From Stigmatella aurantiaca (GTDB taxonomy: Bacteria > Myxococcota > Myxococcia > Myxococcales > Myxococcaceae): a DNA stretch of 64,000 bases. This document shows positions 16,385 through 25,303 of this stretch, in pieces. The stretch spans positions 248,001-312,000 of the forward strand of contig NZ_FOAP01000007.1 of NCBI RefSeq assembly GCF_900109545.1, in the 5' to 3' direction. The notes beneath the pieces were generated by a model, which did not search any database, had not been told where the DNA came from, and worked only from the letters and a program-made list of their open reading frames with translations. Both the position numbers and the translations under genes were made by a program. Position 1 is the first letter of the stretch. Each line of letters opens with the position of its first letter.

Positions 16385-17488
16385 CTAGTGGTGCGCCGAG
16401 CCGGGCGGCTCGATGCGTTCCACCAACTTCTGGACGGCGGGATCGGACGGCACGTCCGTCCCCAACTGCTTGTACGACAACAGATGCGTACGGCCCGCCC
16501 CCGTTGCGCCCGTCTGGACCGACTTCTTCAAGGCCGCCCGCCGGGTCTCGAAGGTGGCGAGGGTCTCTTCCAGCGCCTTGCGGACCGTCTCGTCCTTCGT
16601 CGCCCCCAGCCGCTCCTTCGTCCGGGCGATGTTGGCCTCGATCATTTTCAGGCTTTCCTGGTCCCGCTGGGCGGTGGCGGCATCCGTGAAGGCGCCCTTC
16701 CCGTCCACGGTCAGCTCCAGGCGGGCAAGCTGGCGCCCGCGCTCTCCCGGGGGAACCAGGGTGGCGAGCCCTTCCTTCTGGGCGATGCCCGGCCCGCGTC
16801 CTTCGTGGGACTGGACGACGAAGTCGACCCCTTCCCCGCCCTGGGCCAGCCGCCGGCTGGCGTCATAGGGCAGCGCCGCCAGCACCACCACCACGTCCAC
16901 CTTGTCCTTCTCGCGCAGGCGCTTGGCCTCGGCCAGGACGGCCGGCAGCGCGGGCTTGCCCTGGGCGGTCTGCAGGTCACCTTCGGGCGAGGCGCCGATG
17001 ATGCCCACCTTCAGCTTGCCCGCGGTGAGCACCGTGGAGGCCGGGAACACGGCCTTGCCGTCCTTGTCCACCAGGTTGGCGGACAGGAGCTTCAGCTTCT
17101 TCTCCCGGGCTTGCTTCCGGAGCCACTCCACGCCCAGCGGCAGGTCGCGTGCCCCCACGGCCATGGCCGCGGTGCCCATGGCATCCATCTGCTCCAAGAG
17201 GAGCTCCGCGCGCGCCTTGTCGCCCGGGTCCCCACTGCTCACGGGACTCCGGAAGAGCGCATTGCCCGCATCCAACACGAGCACCGGCACGCCCTTCGCG
17301 CGCTCCTCGCCAATCGCCATCTTTCGTCTGGCCAGACCGCCAGACGGGTTGTGGCGTCAACCACAGGGGGCGATTTCGCCCCCATTGTCTCCCGTGAAGA
17401 GCAGCACGGCCTTCTGGGGCGCCGCGCCTGCCCCGAGGGGGGCAAGCCACAGCGCCAGCACGGCCAGCAAGAGCGAGGACAACCTCAT
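16385..17488 (-). CDS. UshA-like selenoprotein with in-frame UGA (Sec44)
   Basis: Metallophosphatase-fold protein related to UshA/5'-nucleotidases; 367 residues if the UGA at 17359-17357 is read as selenocysteine. ATG 17488 overlaps the stop of the upstream gene (ATGA). Residues 1-22 are a signal peptide (RLSSLLLAVLALWLAPLGA), followed by LLFTGDNGGEIAPCG, then UGA at codon 44, and in the same frame RHNPSGGLARRK. Relatives, from memory, have PCGC...GGLARR, so U replaces the second Cys of a CxC motif. A perfect SECIS-like hairpin starts 10 nt after the UGA (17346-17325). The rest (VLVLDAGNALF, AVGARDLPLG, ANLVDKDGK, VGIIGASPEGD, VVVLAALPYDASRRLAQ) follows the family. The usual N-terminal metal motif DxH is not kept, so hydrolase activity is doubtful; a periplasmic redox role is plausible. 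A conventional gene call would begin at an internal ATG near 17320 and lose the export signal. Confidence 0.85.
17325..17346 (-). promoter_or_regulatory. Bacterial SECIS element
   Basis: On the minus strand an 8-bp perfect stem (CGTCTGGC with GCCAGACG) closes a 6-nt loop GGTCTG at 17338-17333. The stem begins 10 nt and the loop 18 nt after the in-frame UGA. The loop contains the GGUCU recognised by SelB in the E. coli fdhF SECIS, and the distance lies in the usual bacterial range of roughly 16-37 nt. Confidence 0.85.
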
Positions 17489-18354
17489 TTGCTCACCTTC
17501 TTCGGGGCCGGGGCCGGGGCCGGCTTCTTCGCCTTGTCGAGCTCGGCGAGCTTCGCCTTCGCCTTCTTCGCCGCCTCGGCCTTCGGGTAGCTCTTGATGA
17601 GTTCCTCCAGGGCCAGCCGGGACTCATCCTTCATCTTCAGCTTGGCGAAGCAGTCCGAGGAGCGCAAGTAGGCTTCCGGCGCGGACGGGGACTTCGCGTG
17701 GTCCTGAATCACCTTGCCGTACTCGAAGAGGGCCTCGCGGCACTTGTCCTCGCTGAAGTACGTCTCGCCCAGGCCGAAGTGTGCCTCGCCCGCCAGCGCG
17801 TCCTTGGCCCACTTCTTCAGGAAATCCGTGTAGAGCTGGCGCGCCACCAGCGCGTCCCCGGCCTTGGCCTTCTCCTGCGCGAGCGCCAGGAACTCCTTCT
17901 TGTCCGTGGGCCGCTGGAGCGCCTCGGCCTGCTTCTTCGCCTCGGCCTCCTTCACCGCCGCCGAGCCCTGCAGCGCCAGCATCCGCTTCTCCGACTCCTC
18001 GGTGACGCGCGCCAGGGACGTCTCCAGCTCGGAGATTTTATAGACGTAGGTCTCCACCTGCCCGCGCAGCTGGGCCATGTCCTCCACCGTCTTCTGCAGC
18101 TGGATGCCGATGTCCGCGTCGTTGCGGCGCGAGGCCTTGTCCAGGCTGTCCAGCGCCTGGGTGACTTCGGCCACCTTCTCGTCGATGCGGGGCAAGGTGG
18201 CGGCGAGCTGCTCTCGCGCCTGCTTCAGCTCCTCGGCCATCCGGGTGTTCTCGGCCCCCAGCCGGTCCACCTTCGTCTCGAGCGCGCGGCCACGGTTGGC
18301 CGGGTAGAAGCATCCGGACAGGGTCAACAGCGACAGCAGGGCAAGCCTTCTCAT
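17485..18354 (-). CDS. CpoB/YbgF-like TPR lipoprotein
   Basis: 289 residues. An Arg-rich n-region and lipobox LTLSGC (C15) mark a lipoprotein. Residues about 25-145 form a long coiled coil (LETKVDRLGAENTRMAEELKQ onward), and the C-terminal 120 residues are TPR repeats as in CpoB (GEAHFGLGETYF, APEAYLRSSDCFAKL, then ALEELIKSYP). CpoB coordinates the Tol-Pal system with peptidoglycan synthesis; here tolA/B/pal are not adjacent, so only the architecture is shared. The tail is Pro/Lys/Ala-rich. ATG 18354 is used; ATG 18366 is an alternative. Its stop overlaps the start of the selenoprotein gene, so the two are co-translated. Confidence 0.8.
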   Translation of the reverse strand: MRRLALLSLLTLSGCFYPANRGRALETKVDRLGAENTRMAEELKQAREQLAATLPRIDEKVAEVTQALDSLDKASRRNDADIGIQLQKTVEDMAQLRGQVETYVYKISELETSLARVTEESEKRMLALQGSAAVKEAEAKKQAEALQRPTDKKEFLALAQEKAKAGDALVARQLYTDFLKKWAKDALAGEAHFGLGETYFSEDKCREALFEYGKVIQDHAKSPSAPEAYLRSSDCFAKLKMKDESRLALEELIKSYPKAEAAKKAKAKLAELDKAKKPAPAPAPKKVSK

Positions 18355-18430
18355 AGGGCGGCGCATCTTACGGGCAAATCCCATCCGCGTCCCCAGTCCT
18401 TCTCGCCCGGGTTCCCGGCCGGCCGCTGGC

Positions 18431-19933
18431 TTAGCGGGACCGGCCCTCCTCCATCCGCTCGACGGCCCGGGCACAGGCCACCTGGAGGCGGGTGGGGTTC
18501 AGGAAGAACGGCGTGGCCCGGGCCCTCCCCTCCTCCAGGGAGCGGAGCGCGCGGCGGTATTCACTGGCGGCCTCGGGGAACTCCTCGCGCAGTTCCAGCA
18601 TCATCCCCAGCAGGTACCGCGCCGCGGCCAGCTCCGGGTCCAGCGACAGGCAGCGCCGCAGGTACTCCTCCTTCTGGCCATCCGTGTCCCCCGCCCCCTC
18701 CAGAATCTGGGCGAACAGGGCATCGGCCTCGGCGAAGATCAGCTCCTGCGAGGGCGTGGGGCCTGCCGGCTCGCTCCCCCCGCCCACCGCCGGAAACCGG
18801 CCCGAGTCCCGCGCGGCCCCGGCGGGCACGGTGGCGAAGCGGCCCGAGTCCCGCACGGGCCGGACCGGCATGGCGGCAAACCGGCCCGAGTCCCGCGCGG
18901 CCCCGGCGGGCACGGTGGCGAAGCGGCCCGAGTCCCAGCGGCCCTCGGACGGGAGCGTGGCGGAGGAGGCCGCAGCGCCGCTTGTCTCCCGGGTCCACTC
19001 CCCCACCGGGGCCAGGGGCGCCACCACGGGGAAGCTTCCCGAGTCCCGCCGCCGCTCGAGGCGGGGCGGCGGCTCGGCCAGGAGGCTCCCGGAGGCGGGC
19101 AGCCGCCGGGGCGGCGCGGTGTGGATGTCGAACGTCCGGACGTAGAAGAACGCGTGCTCGCAGCGGATGATGCGCAGGCTGGGCGGCGCGTGGAGCAGCG
19201 GCTCGGCGGCGGAGAGCACCAGCGTGCCGCCCGGCGCGAGCCGCTCGGCCAGCGCCTCCACCACCCGGTCGAACGCCTCCGCGGTGAAGTAGATGAGGAC
19301 GTTGCGGCAGAAGATGATGTCGAAGCCCTCGCCGTGGGCGGGGTACGGCGCCTCCATCAGGTTGTGGAGCTGGAAGAGCGAGCGCGCGCGCAGCTCCGGC
19401 ACCAGGAGGGACCGGGCCCCGTCGGACAGGAAGTAGCGCTCGCGCACGGGGGCCGGAAGCCTTCGCACCTGCTCCGGGTGAAAGGTGAGCGTGCGCGCCC
19501 GGAGCAGCACCTGCTCGGAGATGTCCGTGCCCAGCACCGTGCTGTTCGGGTCCGCCCCCGCCTCGTCAAGCAGGATGAGCAGCGTGGCCACCTCCTCGCC
19601 GGTGGCGCAGCCGGCGCTCCACACGCGCAAGGGCCGCCCGGGGGAGCGCGCCACCAGGGGCTCCAGCACGTGCGTGCGGAAGGAGGCGAGCTGGACTTCA
19701 TCCCGGAACAGGTCCGTCTTGTGCACGGCGATGACGGAGATGAGCGAGGCCAGGTCCACGGCGCCCGAGGGGGACTGGAGGTGCAGCAGGTACTGCTGCT
19801 CCGTGAGCACGCCCTGGAGCACCGCCAGCCGCTCGTCGAGCCGCCGGCGCTGCGTGCCACTCAGCGCCATGCCCGAGCGCGCGGAGATGAACGCGTGGAG
19901 CAGCGAAGCGGGCCGGGAAGGAGGCCCCTGCAT
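18431..19933 (-). CDS. CheR-type methyltransferase with repeat linker and TPR tail (FrzF-like)
   Basis: 500-residue MCP glutamate O-methyltransferase. The CheR domain covers about 25-280: N-terminal helical part, SAM motif VWSAGCATGEE, FDIIFCRNVLIYF, and GGTLVLSAAEPL. It is followed by a low-complexity linker (about 300-390) with five DSGxF modules, mostly on a 14-residue spacing, and a C-terminal TPR-like helical region. CheR plus TPR is the FrzF layout. Its start overlaps the cheB stop by one base. Role: adaptation of the two MCPs in the same operon. Confidence 0.9.
   Translation of the reverse strand: MQGPPSRPASLLHAFISARSGMALSGTQRRRLDERLAVLQGVLTEQQYLLHLQSPSGAVDLASLISVIAVHKTDLFRDEVQLASFRTHVLEPLVARSPGRPLRVWSAGCATGEEVATLLILLDEAGADPNSTVLGTDISEQVLLRARTLTFHPEQVRRLPAPVRERYFLSDGARSLLVPELRARSLFQLHNLMEAPYPAHGEGFDIIFCRNVLIYFTAEAFDRVVEALAERLAPGGTLVLSAAEPLLHAPPSLRIIRCEHAFFYVRTFDIHTAPPRRLPASGSLLAEPPPRLERRRDSGSFPVVAPLAPVGEWTRETSGAAASSATLPSEGRWDSGRFATVPAGAARDSGRFAAMPVRPVRDSGRFATVPAGAARDSGRFPAVGGGSEPAGPTPSQELIFAEADALFAQILEGAGDTDGQKEEYLRRCLSLDPELAAARYLLGMMLELREEFPEAASEYRRALRSLEEGRARATPFFLNPTRLQVACARAVERMEEGRSR
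18780..18950 (-). repeat. 42-bp in-frame tandem repeats in the cheR linker
   Basis: Roughly four 42-bp units encoding DSGRFATVPAGAAR-type modules. Two 59-bp stretches, starting at 18794 and 18878 (84 bp apart), are essentially identical, pointing to recent duplication. The unit length is a multiple of 3, so copy-number changes keep the frame. Confidence 0.8.
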
Positions 19934-20985
19934 CAGCGCCCCACGGGGAGGGGCTCACCACGCGCCAGCTTCATCAACGAAGCGGCCACCTCGTCTCCAT
20001 GGATGAGGTAGTCCACCGCGTTGCGCTCCACGGCCGCCCCCGGCATGCCGAATACCACGCAGGACTCCTCGTTCTGGGCCACCGCGATGCCGCCGGCCTG
20101 CTTGATGGCGTACATGCCCGCGGCCCCATCCTCGCCCATGCCGGTGAGGATGAGCCCCACGGCGCGCCGGCCATAGGCCTTGGCCACGCTCTCCAGCAGC
20201 ACCGTGCCCGAGGGCATGTGCCCGTCGCGCTCCTCGCCCTGCCGCAGCGCCACGCGGCCCCGGAATGGAATCACCATGTGCGTGCCCGGCGGGGCCACGA
20301 GCACGTGGCCCGGCATCAGCAGCTCCCCGTCCTGGGCCAGCCGCACCTTCAGGCGCGAGGCGTTGGCGAGCCACCCCGCCAGCGACTCGGCGAAGGCGGC
20401 GTTGATGTGCTGGACGATGACGATGGGCGCCGGGAAGTCCGCGGGCAGCTCGGACAGGAACCGGTGGAGGATTTGCGGCCCGCCGGTGGAGGCGGCCACC
20501 GCCACCACGCCCATGTTCGCGGGGCCGAGCGCCGGGCCCGAGGGGCGCGCGGGCGTCACCTTGCGCGAGCTGCGCACGTGGCGAATCACCCGCACGGAGG
20601 ACAGCAGCTTCAGCTCCTTGGCCAGGTTCCAGGCCTCGAGCCCATCGTCGATGGAGGGCTTGACGCGCAGGCCCAGCGCCCCCAGCTCCAGCGCCCGGCA
20701 CGTCAGCTCCGGCGCCTGCTGCCGCGGGTCCGCGGTGAGCACCAGGATGGGCGTGGGGCACTCGGCCATGATGTGCTCGACCGCGGTGAGCCCGTCCATC
20801 ACCGGCATGTCCACGTCCATGGTGACGACGTTGGGGCGCAGCTCCTTGACGCGGGCCACGGCCTCCTTGCCGTCGGCGCACATGCCCACGACCTGCAGGT
20901 CCGGGTCCTGGTTCAGTGCTTCGCTGATGAGCTGTCGGCAGATGAGTGAGTCATCGACCACCAGCACCGACACTTTCTTGCCCAT
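19933..20985 (-). CDS. cheB: Chemotaxis response regulator protein-glutamate methylesterase
   Basis: 350-residue CheB. Receiver domain 1-125 with phosphoacceptor D57 (TMDVDMP), then the methylesterase domain with catalytic S166 (AASTGGP), H193 (VQHINAAF) and D287 ([10 protein letters not shown]). It removes methyl groups from MCPs when phosphorylated by CheA. It keeps the receiver domain that M. xanthus FrzG is reported to lack. ATG 20985 is chosen to begin at [12 protein letters not shown]. It lies 67 bp after cheA and is coupled to cheR. Confidence 0.93.
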   Translation of the reverse strand: MGKKVSVLVVDDSLICRQLISEALNQDPDLQVVGMCADGKEAVARVKELRPNVVTMDVDMPVMDGLTAVEHIMAECPTPILVLTADPRQQAPELTCRALELGALGLRVKPSIDDGLEAWNLAKELKLLSSVRVIRHVRSSRKVTPARPSGPALGPANMGVVAVAASTGGPQILHRFLSELPADFPAPIVIVQHINAAFAESLAGWLANASRLKVRLAQDGELLMPGHVLVAPPGTHMVIPFRGRVALRQGEERDGHMPSGTVLLESVAKAYGRRAVGLILTGMGEDGAAGMYAIKQAGGIAVAQNEESCVVFGMPGAAVERNAVDYLIHGDEVAASLMKLARGEPLPVGR

Positions 20986-21052
20986 TGCCTGTGCATACCC
21001 CGTGCGCGCTTCGGGGAGTATACCCAATGCTCGCGCCACGCTCAGGGGAGCT

Positions 21053-23491
21053 TCACCCCAGTAACCGCTTCACCACATCCACCAGGTCCTGGCGGACCAA
21101 GTCCCCCTTGGTGATGTAGCCATCCGCCCCCGCCGCCAACCCCCGCTGCCGGTCCTCCTCACCCCCTCGGGTGGTGAGAATGATGACTGGCAACCGGTTC
21201 AGGGTCTCGTGACTCTTGAGCTGGCGGGTCAATTCCAGCCCATCCAATCCCGGCATTTCCAGGTCCGTCACCACCAGGTCCGCGGGCGCGTGGGACAGGA
21301 TGTGCAGCGCCTCGACGCCATCCGAGGCGGTGGTGATGTCATATCCGACCGCCTCCAGCAGGGCCGAGATGAGCTCCCGGGTCAGGGGTGAGTCATCCAC
21401 GACCAGGATGCGGCGGCGCTGGATGTCGGGGGCCCGGGCCACGGCGCGCGGCAGCTTCAGGGCGACGGAGCCCTGGGCACTGGCGGTGAGGTAGGCGGCC
21501 GACACCACCATGGCCAGCTTGCCGTCGGCCAGGGTGGTGGCGCCCGCGAGGTGGGCAAACCGTCCCAGCAGGCCCCTCAGGGGCAGGATGGCCTGAACCC
21601 GCTCCTCCAGGACGCGCTCCACGGCCAGGGCGGCGGTGGCCCCCTGGCTGCGCACCACGAGCACCAGCTCCCCGTCGCTCGGGGGCCGCTCCGGGGCCAG
21701 CCCCAGCACGGAGGAGAGGTGGGCAAAGGGCAGCACCCGGCCCTCCACGTCCAGCGTGGGCCGCCCGGCCACCTCGCCGAGCTGCGCCAGGTCCAGCTTG
21801 AGCGCCTGGGAGACGTGGGTGGCGCTCAGCGCCAGCGTCTCCTGGCCCACCTTCACGAAGAGCAGGGGCGCCACCGTGAGGGACACCGGGACGCGCACCT
21901 CGAAGATGGTGCCCACCCCCACCGCGGACACGACGCTCGCATCGCCCCCCAGCCCCTGCACCGCGCTGCGCACGGCGTCCAACCCCACGCCCCGGCCCGA
22001 CAGGTCCGTGGCCACCTCGCGCGAGGAGAAGCCGGAGAGGAAGACGAGATCCCTGGCCGCCGCGTCACTGAGCGCACCCGCGGCCGTCTCGTCCAGGAAG
22101 CCCCGGCGCACCGCCACCCGGCGCAGCATGGCCGGGTCCAGCCCCATGCCATCGTCCTCCACCCGCAGGACGATGCGGTTGCCCTCGCGCGTGGCGCGCA
22201 GCGTCAAACAGCCCTTGGGCCGCTTGCCCGAGGCGACGCGGTCCACGCGCGTCTCCAGGCCGTGGTCCAGCGCGTTGCGGATGAGGTGCAGGAGCGGCTC
22301 CCGGAGCGCCTCCACCACGGCCCGGTCGGCACGGGTGTCCTCGCCGTCCACCACCAGCTCCACCTCCTTGCCCAGCTCGCGCGCCAAGTCCCGCACCACG
22401 CGGGGATAGGGCTCGAAGAGCACGGAGAGCGGCAGCATGCGGATGCGGTGCACCTCCTCCACCGCCTGCCCCAGGTCCCTCAGCTCCTCGTTGGCCAGCA
22501 GCTTCGCCTCGCGGTGAAGCTCGGCCGCCAGCTCCTTGGCCTTGCCCAGGCGGGCCGCCAGCGCGGCGCCCACGGGCCCCAGGTCCTCGGCCTCGCGCGC
22601 CAGGAGCGTCAGCTCGCGCGTCAACTGGAGCCTGCGCGCATTGGCCAGCTCCCGCCGGCGCGCCACGTGGGACAGGTTGGTGGCCGCGCTGGTGAGCAGG
22701 TCCAGGCTCTGCGCGTCGATGCGGATGGAGCCGTCCGCCCGGGCATCCTGCGACCGCTGCGGCGAGGCGCGGGCCGGGACCGGTTTGGAGGGGTCCGGCA
22801 TCCGCGGAATCGTCTCCGCCACCAGGTGGGTGGCGGGCCCGGCCCCCGGGGTGCTGGAAGACGGCTCGGGAACGCTCTCCCCGGCGGGAAGGGGCACGGG
22901 CGTCCACAGGTTGCGCCCCGCGCCGCCCCGGACCACGTTGGCCCCGCGGGGTGACGCCACCAGGGCGCTGTTTCCTGGGAGCGGAGGCGGGGTCGGCGTC
23001 CTCATCCCAGGAGACGCTTGATGCCGGGACGGGGCCACCGGGGCCTCGGCGGCGGGAGGCGCCACCGGCAGGGCCGCGTCCGGCACGGGCGGCACCGCCA
23101 GGAAGCGGCTCTGCTCGATGCGGGTGCGCTCGCGGAGCACGGCCACCAGCTTGGCCACCTCGGGGGAGTTGTCCGAGGCCAGCATTCCCGACAGGGCGAT
23201 CACCGCATCGGAGGACTTCAGCAGCGCGTCGGCGGACTCGTGCGAGAAGGCGTACTGGGCGGGCTCGATGGCGCGCACCAGCTCCTCCATCTCGTGCACC
23301 AGGGTGTTGATGCGGTCGAAGCCCATCATCCGGGCCTCGCCCTTGAGGCCGTGGAGGTCCCGGAGCACCTTGCGCCCCGTCTCCACGTCGCCTCCGGACT
23401 CCAGCGTGAGGATGAAGGCGCTGATACGCCCCAGCCGCTCCTCGACCAGGTCCCGGAACTTCTTCAGCAGCCGGTCACGCGGGGTCGTCAC
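21053..23491 (-). CDS. Hybrid chemotaxis histidine kinase CheA-REC (FrzE-like)
   Basis: 812 residues. HPt domain at 1-110 with phospho-histidine H47 ([12 protein letters not shown]), Pro-rich linker 125-245, dimerisation and HATPase domain about 260-520 ([33 protein letters not shown]), CheW-like domain about 525-660, and a C-terminal receiver domain about 690-812 ([20 protein letters not shown]). No separate CheY is in the operon, so the fused receiver may act as output or phosphate sink, as in FrzE. It starts with GTG 23491 overlapping the preceding MCP stop (GTGA). Confidence 0.92.
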   Translation of the reverse strand: MTTPRDRLLKKFRDLVEERLGRISAFILTLESGGDVETGRKVLRDLHGLKGEARMMGFDRINTLVHEMEELVRAIEPAQYAFSHESADALLKSSDAVIALSGMLASDNSPEVAKLVAVLRERTRIEQSRFLAVPPVPDAALPVAPPAAEAPVAPSRHQASPGMRTPTPPPLPGNSALVASPRGANVVRGGAGRNLWTPVPLPAGESVPEPSSSTPGAGPATHLVAETIPRMPDPSKPVPARASPQRSQDARADGSIRIDAQSLDLLTSAATNLSHVARRRELANARRLQLTRELTLLAREAEDLGPVGAALAARLGKAKELAAELHREAKLLANEELRDLGQAVEEVHRIRMLPLSVLFEPYPRVVRDLARELGKEVELVVDGEDTRADRAVVEALREPLLHLIRNALDHGLETRVDRVASGKRPKGCLTLRATREGNRIVLRVEDDGMGLDPAMLRRVAVRRGFLDETAAGALSDAAARDLVFLSGFSSREVATDLSGRGVGLDAVRSAVQGLGGDASVVSAVGVGTIFEVRVPVSLTVAPLLFVKVGQETLALSATHVSQALKLDLAQLGEVAGRPTLDVEGRVLPFAHLSSVLGLAPERPPSDGELVLVVRSQGATAALAVERVLEERVQAILPLRGLLGRFAHLAGATTLADGKLAMVVSAAYLTASAQGSVALKLPRAVARAPDIQRRRILVVDDSPLTRELISALLEAVGYDITTASDGVEALHILSHAPADLVVTDLEMPGLDGLELTRQLKSHETLNRLPVIILTTRGGEEDRQRGLAAGADGYITKGDLVRQDLVDVVKRLLG

Positions 23492-25299
23492 CCGTCACCC
23501 CGCGGCGGGACCTGGCCAATCTGGAACCGCTCCACCACGGCGCGCAGGTCCAGCGCCAGCACCAGCAAATCCCCGTTGGCGGTGCTCACCTGCTTGGTGG
23601 CATTGAGGCTCTGCTGGGTGATGCGCAGGATGTCCGCCATGGTGTCGGCGAGCTGGTCGGTGCCCGTCTGCTGCTGCTGGGTGGCCAGGGAGATGGAGCG
23701 CACCGCGTCCGACGTCTGGCTGGCCAGCTCCACAATCTGCTTGAGCGACTCGGAGACCTGCTGCGCCAGCGACGTCCCGGTCTCCGTGGCGCGCACCCCG
23801 CCGTCCGTGGCGGCCACCGCGGCGCGCGAGGCCTCGCGCACCTCCTCGATGAGCCCCTCGATTTCCTTGGTGGACTCGAGCACGTTCTCGGCGAGCCGCC
23901 GCATCTCGGCGGCCACCAGCGAGAAGCCCCGGCCCACCTCGCCCGCCTTGGTGCCCTCCAGCTCCGCGTTGAGCGCCAGCAGGTCCGACTTGTCGGCCAC
24001 GCCGTTGATGAACTCGACGATCTTTCCAATCTGCTGCACGCGCTTGTTGAGCCGGTTCACCGCCGAGGCGATGGCCTGGTTGTCGTTGCGCATGCGGCCC
24101 ATGGAGGCAAGGAAGGCCTCGGCGCTGCCCTGGCCCGCCTCGGCCGCCGCCAGCGTGCGGTGAGCAATCTCGGACACCGAGCCGGCGTTCTCGGCGATCT
24201 GCCGCGCGCTCCGGGCCAGCTCCTCCGTGGTGGCGCTCGTCTCGTCCAGGGAGCTGGCCTGCTCGGAGGCACCGGCCTCGTAGCGGCCCGAGGTGGCGAG
24301 AATCTCCTCGGTGGTGGCGCTGATCTGCGCCCCGGCGCGCTGGAGCTGGGAGAGCACGTCCGCCAGGTGCGCGCGCATCATCGCGAACGCGGCGGAGACG
24401 GACCACACCTCGTCCTCGGCGGGAATGAGGTGCGGGGCGGCCAGGTCCCCATCGGCGATGCGCCGCGCCTCGTCCGCGAGCTGGCGGATGGGGCGCCCCA
24501 GGAGCGTGCCGCCCAGGTACGCGGTGGTGAGCGCCATCGCGAAGACGAGCAGGCACAGGAGCCCGCCGGAGGTGAAGGCCTCCATCTGAAGGTCCTGCGC
24601 GCGCGAGGCCTGGAGCTGAAGGGGCGAGGTGAGCACGCGCTCGTAGGCCTGGTCCGCCAGGGCCGAGGCCAGCCGCGAGCAGAACACGGCGGGCGTCACC
24701 ACGGAGATGATGGTGAAGAGCACCAGCCGCCCGCGGATCTGCGCCCGGCGCGGCATGGCGGCGATGACCTGCTGCTGGCTGAGGCCCAGCTCCGTCAGCC
24801 ACAGCATCACCTGGCGCGCCCGCAGGGTGACCAGGCAGTGCACGAGCAGCGAGGTGATGGGCCCGAAGAGCACGCCCAGGCCGACAATGCCCAGCCCCGC
24901 GCTCCAGCCGCCCCCGCCCACGATGCCCACCACCACGCCCAGGAGCATGGAGCACAGCAGCCAGCTGAGGATGGACTTGACGAAGGTGGCATCCGCCACG
25001 CTGGCCGCCTCCACCATGGCGCGGGCCAGGCGCTCCTGCGAGGCCACCACCTCGCCGCGCTCCAGGATGCGCAGGCCCCGCAGGCGCCGCAGCAGCAGGG
25101 TGACGCCCGTGCCCGTCACGGCGGCACACAGCGCCATGCCCAGCCCCACGAACAGGTGGAAGCTGCCGCTCAACCGGTCGCCCAGCGTGAGCCAGGCGTA
25201 GTGGCACGAGAGCGCCACCCCGACCGCGGTGGCCAGGGGGACGGGGGCAATCAGACGAAGGCTGTAGGAGCCCCGGGGGCGGGCACGTCGCTCGCTCAT
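23488..25299 (-). CDS. Methyl-accepting chemotaxis protein, six-TM type (copy 1)
   Basis: 603 residues. Six predicted membrane segments in the first 270 residues instead of the usual two flanking a periplasmic sensor domain, then a HAMP-like segment (RPIRQLADEARRIADGDL) and a long signalling coiled coil. The hairpin tip reads DKSDLLALNAELEGTKAGE instead of the common LLALNAAIEAARAGE, as in Frz-type receptors. TQQQQTGTDQLA marks a conserved helical stretch. It has little periplasmic mass, so it probably senses a membrane-linked or intracellular signal. Paralog of the next MCP, 4 bp away. Confidence 0.9.
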   Translation of the reverse strand: MSERRARPRGSYSLRLIAPVPLATAVGVALSCHYAWLTLGDRLSGSFHLFVGLGMALCAAVTGTGVTLLLRRLRGLRILERGEVVASQERLARAMVEAASVADATFVKSILSWLLCSMLLGVVVGIVGGGGWSAGLGIVGLGVLFGPITSLLVHCLVTLRARQVMLWLTELGLSQQQVIAAMPRRAQIRGRLVLFTIISVVTPAVFCSRLASALADQAYERVLTSPLQLQASRAQDLQMEAFTSGGLLCLLVFAMALTTAYLGGTLLGRPIRQLADEARRIADGDLAAPHLIPAEDEVWSVSAAFAMMRAHLADVLSQLQRAGAQISATTEEILATSGRYEAGASEQASSLDETSATTEELARSARQIAENAGSVSEIAHRTLAAAEAGQGSAEAFLASMGRMRNDNQAIASAVNRLNKRVQQIGKIVEFINGVADKSDLLALNAELEGTKAGEVGRGFSLVAAEMRRLAENVLESTKEIEGLIEEVREASRAAVAATDGGVRATETGTSLAQQVSESLKQIVELASQTSDAVRSISLATQQQQTGTDQLADTMADILRITQQSLNATKQVSTANGDLLVLALDLRAVVERFQIGQVPPRGDG

Positions 25300-25303
25300 C
25301 GGC

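Noticed and set aside
16385-17320. A shorter UshA-like gene starting at ATG 17320, or a pseudogene broken by the TGA
   Set aside because: The segment before the TGA is in the same frame, has a signal peptide and conserved residues, and is coupled to the previous gene; the SECIS-like hairpin explains the TGA better than decay. No other stop or frameshift is present.
18780-18950. CRISPR-like repeat array
   Set aside because: The units are contiguous, in frame and coding within cheR, with no spacers.
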